Counted from the stretch's first letter, positions 1 to 8,677 are shown. The stretch is 64,000 bases of DNA from Paraburkholderia sp. IMGN_8 (GCF_038050405.1 NZ_CP150900.1:2356001-2420000), one strand, 5' to 3'. Notes: generated by a model not told the origin, from the sequence alone. Made by a program: numbers and translations.

Positions 1-296
1 TGATTGAATACGACGCGCCGCATGTTCTCCCCTTGAATGGAAGCTGTCCCAAAGCCCCAGCATACCTGAGTCAGCGGACACCTTGCCGTATGCAGTTGAC
101 CCGCGGCTGGAAAAAGAAACAAACTTATGCGAACCGACGACTCCTGAGTTACCAACACTAAATCAGCGTCCCGTGACGCGCGAGGTTGTTTCAGCAGCTC
201 CGTTCTGCGCGCGTTGTTCGAGTGCAGTTCCGGACAGAAGCGATAGCAAGACGAGGTCGGACCGTTGCGAATGCCGCGATACCGTCTGTGCAAACG
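1..296. other. No gene seen at window start
   Basis: I see no convincing gene here. Open frames exist on both strands but lack ribosome binding sites and family resemblance; they overlap the small secreted protein gene that follows. Confidence 0.5.
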
Positions 297-527
297 CTAC
301 TGGCCGGCCGAAGCCCCCACCGGCGACGAAGTCGAAGTTCCCATGGCCGACGAAGCCGGCACACCCTTCTTCGATTTCCACTTCTTTGGCTTCTTTACGT
401 GCTTTTCCACCGGCGGTGAGTACGAACTCACTGCACTCGCTTCATTCCTCGAAGGGGGCTGAGATTGCGCAAGCGGAGCGGAGGCCGCAAGCGCCAGAGC
501 AGTCAACATCAGCGTCAATTTTTTCAC
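297..527 (-). CDS. Small secreted basic protein, 76 aa
   Basis: Short exported protein of unknown function. The GTG start at 527 is chosen because GGAG lies seven bases upstream and it gives a clean signal peptide (KKLTLMLTALALAASAPLAQS) with likely cleavage after AQS. The mature part has a Lys-rich patch (HVKKPKKWKSKKG) and a Ser/Thr/Ala tail, suggesting a small periplasmic or secreted protein. An ATG further upstream would put non-signal residues ahead of the hydrophobic stretch and is less likely. It stands alone; about 330 bases separate it from the next gene and hold nothing I can name. I do not recognise a family. Confidence 0.6.
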   Translation of the reverse strand: MKKLTLMLTALALAASAPLAQSQPPSRNEASAVSSYSPPVEKHVKKPKKWKSKKGVPASSAMGTSTSSPVGASAGQ

Positions 528-855
528 AATGTTTTCTCCATCGACTGTCGTATTTACATGCACACGCTGGGTCATTATGTTCTGCGCTCCCCCGCGCCTG
601 ACGTTCGACTGTAAAAGGAGCGCCCAGCAGCCCGTTTACATCGAGGTCCGGGCTCTCAGGTGAAAGCTCTTCCAGTGCGCTGTTGCTTCGGATGCGCGGC
701 TGGCGACACGCAAAATCCCGCGCTTTGCCACTGCAGCGAAACCCGGCGACGGCCAACGGTTCGGCTTGATGCGGTACCCGACTACGCATCAGCCACATTC
801 GGTTGGGCCGCGGTTGAATCGTCCTGGTCTGACGTGGACCGGCGCTGTGCGAAGT

Positions 856-1476
856 CTATTGCTTCGCGGTGCTCGTAACAAGCAAGCGGGCGACTTCCGC
901 GACGCGCTTACCCTGGAACCGCGCGGCTTCCAGCGTGGCGCCGTCCGGCTTCGCCTGCCCTCCTGCTGAAGCATGCGTCGCACCGTACGGGGTGCCCGCC
1001 TTGAACATGACGGGATCGGCGTAACCCGGGGGAACGATGATCATCCCGAGGTGGGCAAGCGTGTTATACAGCGAAAGAATGGTGGATTCGTTGCCGCCAT
1101 GAAGAGACGACGTCGAGCTGAATGCGGATCCGATCTTCCCGTTCATCACCCCCCCAAACCAGAGACCGCCGAGGCTGTCAATGAACGCCCTCAACTCCGA
1201 GGCCGCCGAGCCGAATCGTGTCGGCGTACCAAAGATGATCGCATCCGCCCAGGTCACGTCCGCTTCGGACGGGGCTTCGTATTTGGCGTTCATCTTTGCC
1301 GCAGCTTCACGCCAGCCGGGCGCTTTGTCCATGACGTCTTCCGAGACGACCTCTCGAACGCGGCGGACACGTACCTCGGCTCCAGCCGCTTTTGCTCCAT
1401 CGGCAATGGCGCCCGCGAGAGATTCTGTGGAACCGTCCCGGGAGTAAAATATAACGGCTACCTTCTGCATATTCAT
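856..1476 (-). CDS. WrbA-type NAD(P)H:quinone oxidoreductase (flavodoxin-like)
   Basis: 206-aa flavodoxin-fold protein that would reduce quinones by two electrons using FMN and NAD(P)H in the cytoplasm. The N-terminus KVAVIFYSRDGSTESLA is the FMN phosphate loop, followed by IIFGTPTRFGSAASELRAFID and FSSTSSLHGGNESTI, both characteristic of WrbA. The start at 1476 has AAGGA upstream; a longer frame from 1539 has no such signal. The length matches the family. It lies near the ring-cleavage cluster. The WrbA-family enzyme PnpB of p-nitrophenol degraders reduces benzoquinone, so a role in clearing quinone intermediates is possible, but a LysR gene and a 380-base gap intervene. Confidence 0.9.
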   Translation of the reverse strand: MNMQKVAVIFYSRDGSTESLAGAIADGAKAAGAEVRVRRVREVVSEDVMDKAPGWREAAAKMNAKYEAPSEADVTWADAIIFGTPTRFGSAASELRAFIDSLGGLWFGGVMNGKIGSAFSSTSSLHGGNESTILSLYNTLAHLGMIIVPPGYADPVMFKAGTPYGATHASAGGQAKPDGATLEAARFQGKRVAEVARLLVTSTAKQ

Positions 1477-1859
1477 TTTGGCATCCTTAGCAAATAATCG
1501 ACTTCCAGGGAAACGGCTGAAAAGATATGATTTGATCACGTCGAGATCTGATTGGGTTAGGGGCCTGTTCGCTTAAGCGACGCGTTGCAATCGCTTCTTG
1601 GCGATAACTGATGTTATCCGAGATCGCCGCAGACACGCGATAGGTGATCCATGGATGCAGATTCCAATGCCATGGACGACACGGTGCGCCAACGACGTGA
1701 CAGGCCGAACGGGACGCCCATCACGGGACGAGACCGCGCCCGCTCCAGAACAAGAGCCGTCGGCGTCTGATAGGAGGGCGAATCAGGTTGAAGCCGAAAG
1801 CGCCTGCGACGGCCGCACCATGCGCTGCTGGCAATGATTGAGACGCGCCTGGAGTCAGG
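1477..1859. other. Intergenic stretch, no gene seen
   Basis: Lies upstream of the quinone reductase and downstream of the LysR gene; should contain the promoter of the reductase gene. I see no conserved ORF. Confidence 0.5.
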
Positions 1860-2759
1860 TCAAATTCCAGCCAGTACATTCGGCATCGCGGTCACGAGAA
1901 AGTCCAGCAATGAACGCACAGAAGGCAATATTCCCTGGCGGCTGGGAACAAGCGCTGTCAGGCTCGATTCCCCCGCTGACCACCCCGGGAGAACCATCTG
2001 CAATGCACGTGACCGTAGCTGTTCATTGCACATATAGGCGGGAAGCGCCACGACACCCAAACCCTGCTCTGCGGAAGCTTTGAGCGCAACGAGGTCATCA
2101 CTCATGAATCGCGGCTCGAGCGTCACCGGATATACGTCACCGTCGCCCGACGCAAGCTGCCAAACAGGGTTGCCAAGCCGGCAGAGCACACTGTGGCTTT
2201 GCAGATCGGCGGGCTGTATCGGCATGCCGTGCTCGGAAAGGTAGTCGCTGGACGCAAACAACCGCCAGGTCGCATGGCCAATAGTCCGTGAGATCAGGTT
2301 GGAATCCGGCAATTCCCCAGAATGGGCCCGAATCGCCAGGTCAAAGTTCTCGGCAATCAGGTCGACTGCCGCGTCGGTTACGTGCTGGATTATCCTGACT
2401 TTCGGATACGTTCGAAGGAAATCGGGGATGACCTTGGCAATGGCAAACTGCGCCGTCACGACAGCCGTCGTCATTCGCACAGTGCCAGTGGGTTCCGTGA
2501 CTCTTTGCCGTAGAAGTGCTTCCGCCTCCTGCGCCTCGTGAACGATTCTGAAAGCGTGTTCATAAAATTCTTTCCCGGCATCTGATACGCTGAACTGGCG
2601 CGACGATCTGTTCAGCAGCCGGACACCGAGCGCCGCTTCGAGCTCCTGGATACGGTGACTGACGGTCGACTTCGGGACGCCAAGAGCGCGGCTCGCAGCG
2701 GAAATTCCCGCACGATCCACAACGGTAACGAAGTAGTAGAAATCGTTCAGATCGAGCAT
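1860..2759 (-). CDS. LysR-family transcriptional regulator
   Basis: 299-aa LysR regulator of the CrgA/AaeR type. The N-terminal winged helix-turn-helix (residues 1-60, LNDFYYFVTVVDRAGISAAS) recognises DNA; the rest is the effector-binding domain. The start at 2759 gives the normal LysR N-terminus MLDLNDF. It is transcribed in the same direction as the catabolic cluster lying upstream (3.1-8.4 kb) and is its nearest regulator, so it is the obvious candidate to control it, although a 355-base gap separates them. Control of the neighbouring quinone reductase is equally possible. Confidence 0.88.
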   Translation of the reverse strand: MLDLNDFYYFVTVVDRAGISAASRALGVPKSTVSHRIQELEAALGVRLLNRSSRQFSVSDAGKEFYEHAFRIVHEAQEAEALLRQRVTEPTGTVRMTTAVVTAQFAIAKVIPDFLRTYPKVRIIQHVTDAAVDLIAENFDLAIRAHSGELPDSNLISRTIGHATWRLFASSDYLSEHGMPIQPADLQSHSVLCRLGNPVWQLASGDGDVYPVTLEPRFMSDDLVALKASAEQGLGVVALPAYMCNEQLRSRALQMVLPGWSAGESSLTALVPSRQGILPSVRSLLDFLVTAMPNVLAGI

Positions 2760-3114
2760 GTCAGAAGCGCCGCACTATACGACGCGTAAAACTCCTCCGT
2801 TGGCCACGTTGCAGCGCCACATTGCTGCCCCCACCTGACGGCTGCACTAGCGGGCCGGGTAATGTATGCCAACGTGCTAACCGGACACCAGATCGAGTCA
2901 GTATAGACGCCAGGTGGAAAGCCATACCAGCGGTTTGATAATGCAAGGGCGTTCAGGGCATTCGAACAAAACCCAGGACCGCGCGAAGACGCCACCTCGC
3001 CGGGACATCTGTAGAAAGAGCGACTGGCGTACGGCTGGTTCTGGCCATCAGCCTGGATCAAATCGTTCTTCGATAAACTGACGACGCGCGATCGGATGAC
3101 TCCTGGCAACGCAT
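2760..3114. other. Intergenic stretch between amidase and LysR genes
   Basis: 355 bases without a convincing gene. The LysR promoter must lie here. No clear hairpin or conserved ORF seen. Confidence 0.4.
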
Positions 3115-4386
3115 TCAGACGTTCCCGTCGCTTTTCAAAAGCTCGGCGGCGAATTCAAAAAGGGTTGTCTCTTCGTCTGGCCGTCCAATCAGCTGCAACG
3201 CGGGACGCCCAGGAGATCGACCCGTATCCGGACGCCTCGGCAACGTCAGTACTGGAAGTCCAGCCAATGAAAAAGGCCGGGTAAACATGCCAACCGCATC
3301 CGGGGCGAGCACGCGGATACCGTCAAGTACGACGGACTTTTCACCTATCGCAATCCGATCGACGGGCGTGGTCGGCGCCACCAGTACGTCGACATTGTGC
3401 GAGTCCATCGAATCCAGAATCTCATCCCGGATAGAGCGCCGCACCCTCAGCGCCAGCCCGTAGTCATCCGCTGACAATTGCGCGGCTGCGGCGAGTCTCG
3501 CCGCCATAGCGCTACTATATAGATGCGGGCGTGCGCCAAGTCTATCCCGATGGACCGCGGCCGCCTCAAACCCCGTGATGATCGAAGCCGCCGACAGACT
3601 GGCTTCGACGTGGTTCAACGCGATGTCCGGCGCCTCGCGCCAGCGCGCTCGCAAATTGGCGTAGCCGTCCCGCACTGACGCTTCGCTCAGGCGCTCGTGG
3701 TCGCCAGTGATGAATCCGGGAATCGCATCGTCGCGGGAGTCCCGTCCCGGCGCCAGTGCGGACCACACGCGTCGAAGCCAGTCCAGTGACGAGGCGATGA
3801 TTCCCGCATGGTCCAGGCTCGGCGCCAACGGAAAGCTACCCTGGAGCGGCAGCGTCCCGTGTGACGGCTTTAACGCGTAGAGGCCGCAAAACGCCGCCGG
3901 AACCCTCACCGAACCGTTCGTATCGGAACCGATGGCGAAAGGCACAATGCCGGCGGCAACGGCCGCCGCGGAGCCGCTGGAAGACCCCCCGGCAAACGCC
4001 CGGGGATCAGCCGGATTGATCACGCGGCCGTTGTGTGGGTTATCCCCCAGGAAACCATAGGCGTACTCATCCATATGGGCCACCGCAATCGGCACCGCGC
4101 CCGCTTCGCCAAGAATCCGCACGAGTGACGCATCGCTGTCGGCCGGCCGGGCCGTCGGGTCTGCCGGTCCGCCTGCAAGCGTCGGAATGCCTTTGACATC
4201 GAAGAGACTCTTTACGACGTATGGCACCCCGGCAAGCGGGAGGCGCGACACGGCTGCCGGCTCCATGGCGTCCAATAGCCTGGCCGTCTCGATCGCGCGC
4301 TCACCGAGTACATGGGAAAGGCAGTTCCAGGGCTCCGTGGAGGCAAGTTCCACCGCGTTAGCGATGCGGCTTTGAAACGCTTTCAT
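3115..4386 (-). CDS. Amidase-signature family hydrolase (AtzE/GatA-like)
   Basis: 423-aa amidase-signature enzyme that would hydrolyse a C-N amide-type bond. The catalytic triad is visible: Lys59 (VVKSLFDVKG), Ser135 in the GGSSSGSA loop and nucleophile Ser159 in GSDTNGSVRVPAAF. The SDTNGS form is typical of the AtzE-like branch (1-carboxybiuret hydrolase) rather than GatA. It is the last gene of the minus-strand cluster; its start lies inside the end of a 65-aa ORF, suggesting translational coupling, with AAGGGC upstream. In this context it may remove an amide or amino nitrogen from a ring-cleavage product or release an aromatic acid from an amide. The substrate cannot be read from sequence. 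Confidence 0.88.
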   Translation of the reverse strand: MKAFQSRIANAVELASTEPWNCLSHVLGERAIETARLLDAMEPAAVSRLPLAGVPYVVKSLFDVKGIPTLAGGPADPTARPADSDASLVRILGEAGAVPIAVAHMDEYAYGFLGDNPHNGRVINPADPRAFAGGSSSGSAAAVAAGIVPFAIGSDTNGSVRVPAAFCGLYALKPSHGTLPLQGSFPLAPSLDHAGIIASSLDWLRRVWSALAPGRDSRDDAIPGFITGDHERLSEASVRDGYANLRARWREAPDIALNHVEASLSAASIITGFEAAAVHRDRLGARPHLYSSAMAARLAAAAQLSADDYGLALRVRRSIRDEILDSMDSHNVDVLVAPTTPVDRIAIGEKSVVLDGIRVLAPDAVGMFTRPFSLAGLPVLTLPRRPDTGRSPGRPALQLIGRPDEETTLFEFAAELLKSDGNV

Positions 4387-4555
4387 CGTTGTGCCCTTGA
4401 GGAAGCCCTTTGGAATACCGCCCTTCCCTCCTGAGGAGTCTCAAATACGCCTCGAAACGTTGGGCCGCCACGCCCATGTCATTGCGTGACTTTGACTGAT
4501 TACCACCCGTCGCTTCGATCTCGTGAAGCTCCCGAAGCAGAGAGAATTGCTCCAT
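4358..4555 (-). CDS. 65-aa ORF locked between YciI and amidase genes
   Basis: Its ATG (4555-4553) directly abuts the TAA stop of the upstream YciI gene (4558-4556), and its end overlaps the amidase start by 29 bases. This is a layout expected of a translated coupling peptide or small subunit. The protein is charged with a short amphipathic N-terminus (MEQFSLLRELHEIEA) and a basic C-terminus. AtzE amidases have a small AtzG partner encoded just upstream, and this ORF sits in that position, but I see no AtzG-like sequence pattern. It may be chance open frame in GC-rich DNA. Confidence 0.4.
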   Translation of the reverse strand: MEQFSLLRELHEIEATGGNQSKSRNDMGVAAQRFEAYLRLLRREGRYSKGLPQGHNDESVSKPHR

Positions 4556-4873
4556 TTACTCACCGTCCACCGATTTCGGTGCAAGCTCCGGGCGCCATTG
4601 TGCGCGCCGCATACGAGAAATCGTAACGTTGCTGTAAAGTCCCGCTCGCCGAAAAGGTTCGTTGGTCGAAAAGTTCTCGGCGTCCTCACGAGTGCGGACG
4701 TTGAGAACGAGCGCGCTACCCACCCTCGTCACGCCGTCATCCGTCAGCAGAGCCCCGCCCAACACAATCTTGCTCGCGTGTTCAGCGAGGTATGCGAGAT
4801 GCGCGTCACGAAATTCCTCGCGGATTCGCGCCGACACTTCCGGATTGTCACGGCAGAATACGATGTAAAGCAT
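4556..4873 (-). CDS. YciI-like protein (first copy)
   Basis: 105-aa YciI/ferredoxin-like-fold protein. MLYIVFCRDNPEVSARIREEFRDAHLAYL followed by KIVLGGALLTDDG is the family pattern, with the conserved His in AHLAYL and the GGALL strand. The start at 4873 follows GGAGATAGCACC; a longer frame is rejected. The family includes TftG, the dehydrochlorinase of the 2,4,5-T pathway in Burkholderia, which works beside a maleylacetate reductase. Here too a maleylacetate-reductase-like gene is in the same cluster. Its stop is directly followed by the 65-aa ORF, and only four bases separate it from the dioxygenase gene, so they are one operon. The actual reaction is unknown. Confidence 0.85.
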   Translation of the reverse strand: MLYIVFCRDNPEVSARIREEFRDAHLAYLAEHASKIVLGGALLTDDGVTRVGSALVLNVRTREDAENFSTNEPFRRAGLYSNVTISRMRRAQWRPELAPKSVDGE

Positions 4874-4877
4874 GGTG

Positions 4878-5426
4878 CTATCTCCAGTCGTCGCCTTCCC
4901 ATTGCGGAACCTTCGTCGGATCGGGCAATACGGATCCGCACTTTTTACAGGTCCTTGCATGCTCGTTGGCGTTGAATTCCTGCACATACTGCTTCAGTGA
5001 CGATTCGATGTCCTCGCACCAGAAATAGACACTATGGAGCATGTTCCCGCAGTTCTCGCAGAACCACGCAATGCCGTCCTGTTCGCCGGGCTGTCTGGGG
5101 CGCTCGATCACGACTCCAACGCTTCCAGGCGGTCGGCGTGGTGAATGGAAAACGTTTTTTGGCAGGTGGAATACCTCGCCTTCATTGATACGGTGGCGGA
5201 CGATGCGACCGTCCTCCAACGTGTCTACGAAGATATGTCCATGCAGCTGATAGAAAATCTCGTCCCACGGGTCGATGTGGAAATCGTTTCTCGCGTTGGG
5301 TCCTTTAATGATCTGGAATATGAAGTCCGATCCTTTGAAAACCTCACGGTTTCCAATCGCACCAAGTGCCGTCGGAAGGTTCTTTTCCGTCCATTCCTCA
5401 AGGCTAAAGGCCTCCCGTATCTTCAT
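4878..5426 (-). CDS. 3-hydroxyanthranilate 3,4-dioxygenase-like ring-cleavage enzyme
   Basis: 182-aa cupin of the HaaO/NbaC family. Fe(II) ligands His50, Glu56 and His94 line up with those known for bacterial HAO. The residues that hold 3-hydroxyanthranilate (two Arg and one Glu) are also present as Arg46, Arg98 and Glu108. The C-terminal rubredoxin-like site has Cys123, Cys126, Cys160 and Cys163. Length is normal. This predicts extradiol cleavage of an ortho-aminophenol carrying a carboxylate, or a close analogue. No kynurenine-pathway genes or NbaD-type decarboxylase are nearby, so it probably serves a dedicated catabolic route and not NAD synthesis or tryptophan breakdown. Confidence 0.88.
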   Translation of the reverse strand: MKIREAFSLEEWTEKNLPTALGAIGNREVFKGSDFIFQIIKGPNARNDFHIDPWDEIFYQLHGHIFVDTLEDGRIVRHRINEGEVFHLPKNVFHSPRRPPGSVGVVIERPRQPGEQDGIAWFCENCGNMLHSVYFWCEDIESSLKQYVQEFNANEHARTCKKCGSVLPDPTKVPQWEGDDWR

Positions 5427-5461
5427 GAAATACTCCTGTCAGTCAAAATTTAAATTTGAAG

Positions 5462-6532
5462 TCATGCCGAGCGCGAAACCAGCTCGCCGGCATAGGCACG
5501 GCCGATCAACGCTTCCAGTTCGGCTTGTGTGGTCGACCGCGGATTGTCGACCGGACTACTCAGCGCCAACGCAGCGACCTCTGCGATTTGCCCTTCGGCG
5601 AGGCCGAGCTCTCCAAGGGACGCCGGCGCCCCATGAGAAACGGAAAATTCGGCCATCCCTTTCGCGAAAGACGTTCCAGGAAAAATTGAATCAAGCGCCG
5701 ACAGCGCCGGCGCAAAGTCGACATTCCAGTCGACCGTGTACGGCAACATGATTGTGTGCACTTCCGCGTGCGGGAGACCATATGTCCCTCCGAGTACATG
5801 ACAGATACGATGATGCAGGCCCATGCCCACTTGAGAAAGGACCTCGCCACATAGCCATGAACCAGCAAAGCAGCTTTCCGCGGCATCGATCGATGAGCCA
5901 CCGGATGCGAAAAATCCGCGTAATCCATCGATGGTTTTGCGGATCCCGGTCTCGGCGAGCGCGTGTGTCAAAGGATTGGCGTGCGGTGCGTAGATGGCCT
6001 CCACCGCATGCGCCACGGCATTGATACCGCTACACACCGCGACGCGCGCGGGCAAGGTGACGATCAGTGACGGGTCGTAGAGAACGGACACGGGAAGAAC
6101 CGAGCGATTGCGCATCGTACGTTTGACGCCATCGACAGTCAGTCCGTAATTCCATGTCACTTCCGACCCGGAGAAATTCGTCGGAATCGCTATGATCGGT
6201 TTGCCGCTCCGGTCACTTACCGCCTTGGCAGTGTCCAGAGCAGATCCCCCTCCGAACGCGACGATCCCGTCGGCCATGCATTTCTGCACTGCCGATAACG
6301 CTTTCGCGACCGCCGATTCGGGGACGTGAGGTACGACGTCCTTGAAACGCCCGGCCTCGAGGCGCAATGCATGATCACCGGCGATGCTGTCGAATTTGAC
6401 TGACAGCTCGCCGGATGTAATGAGCAGATACCGACCGATCGCCGCCGCCCTCAGTTCTGCAGCAAGGACCTCACTGATCGGAAAGCCGGCCACGACACGA
6501 TGGCGCTGAAGTTCAATCTCGAATTTTGACAT
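5462..6532 (-). CDS. Maleylacetate reductase-like iron-containing dehydrogenase
   Basis: 356-aa member of the iron-containing alcohol dehydrogenase superfamily, maleylacetate reductase branch: GGGSALDTAKA nucleotide-binding loop near residue 95, IPTNFSGSEVTWNYGLT, SGINAVAHAVEA and the HHRICHVLGGTYGLPHAEVH segment. Known members reduce maleylacetate to 3-oxoadipate with NAD(P)H, the usual last funnelling step for chloro-, nitro- and hydroxyquinol aromatics. ATG at 6532 is preferred over GTG at 6535 because GGGAGA lies upstream, inside the end of the YciI gene. The 3-oxoadipate endpoint of the pathway is inferred. Confidence 0.88.
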   Translation of the reverse strand: MSKFEIELQRHRVVAGFPISEVLAAELRAAAIGRYLLITSGELSVKFDSIAGDHALRLEAGRFKDVVPHVPESAVAKALSAVQKCMADGIVAFGGGSALDTAKAVSDRSGKPIIAIPTNFSGSEVTWNYGLTVDGVKRTMRNRSVLPVSVLYDPSLIVTLPARVAVCSGINAVAHAVEAIYAPHANPLTHALAETGIRKTIDGLRGFFASGGSSIDAAESCFAGSWLCGEVLSQVGMGLHHRICHVLGGTYGLPHAEVHTIMLPYTVDWNVDFAPALSALDSIFPGTSFAKGMAEFSVSHGAPASLGELGLAEGQIAEVAALALSSPVDNPRSTTQAELEALIGRAYAGELVSRSA

Positions 6533-6536
6533 CACT

Positions 6537-6827
6537 CTATCTCCCGAACGTCCAACCCCATCGCTCGACCGTCAGGTTCTGGAACACGCCACCCGCCACG
6601 AAGGGACAGTGACTCAGCCATTTTTCGACGTCCGTCTTGCCGTCGGCAATGACGATCAGACACGTCCCGATCGTGTCGCCTTCACCACCCAGCAATGGCC
6701 CGCCGTGCACCATCGTCACGGGGCCTTCTCTCCGGATGTAGGCACGGTGAGCGTCGACCAGCCGCGATCGCGCCTCAGCTGAATCCGGGGCGTCCAACCC
6801 GCGCACAATGAAATATTGCTTTTCCAT
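6537..6827 (-). CDS. YciI-like protein (second copy)
   Basis: 96-aa YciI-family protein beginning MEKQYFIVRGLDAPDSAEAR, with ARSRLVDAHRAYIR and VHGGPLLGGEG carrying the conserved His and glycine-rich strand. The start at 6827 has AGGA nine bases upstream. It differs strongly from the first copy (4556-4873), so the two are not a recent duplication. They lie on either side of the dioxygenase and reductase genes. A YciI enzyme such as TftG acts on a hydroxyquinol intermediate; two paralogues may handle two different intermediates or form a heteromer. Function is inferred from family only. Confidence 0.85.
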   Translation of the reverse strand: MEKQYFIVRGLDAPDSAEARSRLVDAHRAYIRREGPVTMVHGGPLLGGEGDTIGTCLIVIADGKTDVEKWLSHCPFVAGGVFQNLTVERWGWTFGR

Positions 6828-6910
6828 AGGAATCCTGCTTATACAATTCAGTTCGTCGTTATCCCGCCACACCCGACACCCGGCTGATGAGCGCTTTACC
6901 GTGCCCGCCG

Positions 6911-8398
6911 TTAGAACGGATATTCAGGCGAAACCGGCCTGCTCGTCACCCACTGCCATTGTGTGAACTCGTGCTCCCAGGCCGGAAGGCCTGTGCGAGC
7001 ACCATTCCCGGATGCGCCCATACCGCCGATCGGTCCATATACTTCATGAACCACGGGCTGGTCATTGATATGAACGATTCCCGTGTTCAACCGGTTCGCG
7101 ATCGCGTTCGCACGTTGCAGGGAACTCGTCTGAATCGCCGCGACGAGCCCGTATTCGGTCGCATTCGCCAGCTGAATCGCTTCTTCATCGCTTTCCACTG
7201 GCAACACCGCCGCGATAGGCCCGAACGTTTCCTCGACAAAAACCGGCATGTCGATACTCACGTTCGTGAGCACGGTCGGCTGAAAGAACTGTCCGTCCCT
7301 CGTGCCTCCGGCGAGAACCTTTGCGCCGGCCTGAACGCTCTCGGTCAGGATCCGCTCCGCTCTCTCTGCCTGCTTCAGGTTGACGAGCGGGCCCAGATGA
7401 ACGTCTTCCCGGAAGGGGTCGCCGACCTTCAAGCGGCGCGCCCGTTCGGCGAGTTTGGCCGTGTATTCGTCAGCAATATCCTTGTGGACGAGGTGACGGC
7501 CGATCGTGAAGCAGATTTGTCCCTGATGAAAGAATGAACCGAAGGAGCCCGCGGTCACCGCGCGGTCTACATCGGCATCCTCGCAGACGATGTACGCGTT
7601 CTTTCCTCCAAGCTCGAGCGCCGTTCGCTTGAGCAATCGTCCGCCTACCTCACCGACGCGCCGCCCCACCGGCGTCGAGCCAGTAAAGGTGATGACGGCG
7701 GTCTGTGGATGCGCGACGACTGCCTCTCCGGTTTCCGCACCGCCAGGCAGCACATGAAAAAGTCCCTTTGGCAGCCCCGCCAATTCGAAAAGCCCGGCCA
7801 TAATGAGGCCGCCACAGACAGGCGTCTGTACGTCCGGCTTGAGCACAACCGCATTTCCGAGGGCCAGCGCGGGCATCACGCTTCGAACGGCGAGGATCAG
7901 CGGAGAGTTCCACGGCGTGATGACGCCCACCACGCCGACCGGGACGCGCCTCGCAAGGGACTGCCGATCGGCTCCGTCGGTCAGCAGTAATCCCGCGGGG
8001 CGGGTGGCGAGGGTCGCCGCCTCAAGCGATTCACGAACCGACAGGTCAACATCAAACGCGCCTTTTTGCTTGATCGCGCCGGTCTCACGGATGACCCACG
8101 CCATCACCTCTTCACGGTGGTCAGACAGCAGGGACGCAAAACGACGAATGACGTCCCCGCGCTCGGTCGAGGTACGCTTCTCCCACTCCCGTTGGGCGGC
8201 TCGAGCGCTCCGTACAGCAATGTCTACATCCTGAGGGCTGGCCACACCCGTCGTAAATATCTCTTCACCCGTAGCCTTCTCGAGTACTGGCGCTGTCTGC
8301 GCCACCGGATGAAACGCTCCACTGCTGTATATCACCCCCCGATAGCTGTTCGCATCGAACAGGGGCGCTTGCCTGACTTCAGCTTGTGACCCAAGCAT
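6911..8398 (-). CDS. NAD(P)-dependent aldehyde dehydrogenase
   Basis: 495-aa aldehyde dehydrogenase of the benzaldehyde/vanillin/semialdehyde type. It shows oxyanion Asn (TPWNSPL), nucleotide-binding GSTPVG, general base Glu in LELGGKN and catalytic Cys in GQICFTIGR. I place the start at the ATG at 8398, nine bases after GGAGG; an ATG at 8407 overlaps that Shine-Dalgarno and is unlikely. It is the first gene of the cluster. Its natural place would be oxidation of the semialdehyde made by the ring-cleaving dioxygenase, as NbaE/AmnC do in 2-aminomuconate pathways. The family assignment is firm; the substrate is inferred. Confidence 0.9.
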   Translation of the reverse strand: MLGSQAEVRQAPLFDANSYRGVIYSSGAFHPVAQTAPVLEKATGEEIFTTGVASPQDVDIAVRSARAAQREWEKRTSTERGDVIRRFASLLSDHREEVMAWVIRETGAIKQKGAFDVDLSVRESLEAATLATRPAGLLLTDGADRQSLARRVPVGVVGVITPWNSPLILAVRSVMPALALGNAVVLKPDVQTPVCGGLIMAGLFELAGLPKGLFHVLPGGAETGEAVVAHPQTAVITFTGSTPVGRRVGEVGGRLLKRTALELGGKNAYIVCEDADVDRAVTAGSFGSFFHQGQICFTIGRHLVHKDIADEYTAKLAERARRLKVGDPFREDVHLGPLVNLKQAERAERILTESVQAGAKVLAGGTRDGQFFQPTVLTNVSIDMPVFVEETFGPIAAVLPVESDEEAIQLANATEYGLVAAIQTSSLQRANAIANRLNTGIVHINDQPVVHEVYGPIGGMGASGNGARTGLPAWEHEFTQWQWVTSRPVSPEYPF

Positions 8399-8677
8399 TG
8401 TCTCCATCCTCCAAAAAAACGATACGGCGCAAACGGGCAGGAACCAGAAGGCGCGAAAGTCGGGGCGAACGGACTGTCTTTTGATTCAACATCACACGAA
8501 TGTGACGCACAAATATCGCCTCGCTTGACGACGCACTATGGCACGCAGGCCCGCAAGAAGGAAAGGACCAACTCGTCCAACGGCTTGGACGCTGCGTCTA
8601 TGGATTATTGCTGTCAGTCGCATTTACGGCGTCCTACGATCCAGCCATCGCTTTTCGGACCTCCATGGTTGATATCT
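8399..8677. promoter_or_regulatory. Divergent promoter region of catabolic cluster and pirin
   Basis: The only long non-coding stretch upstream of the minus-strand cluster, and it also faces the pirin gene on the plus strand. It must hold the cluster promoter and probably a LysR site. I could not identify a clear T-N11-A operator by eye. Confidence 0.45.

Noticed and set aside
83..601. A 172-codon gene at the window start
   Set aside because: Arg/Ser/Pro-rich open frame opposite the small secreted protein gene; no ribosome site or domain.
4358..4555. AtzG subunit
   Set aside because: Position fits but the residues do not match what I know of AtzG, so I leave the small ORF unnamed.
4878..5426. 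Tryptophan/kynurenine-pathway 3-hydroxyanthranilate dioxygenase
   Set aside because: The family and residues fit, but no kynurenine or NAD-synthesis genes are nearby; context points to another aromatic.
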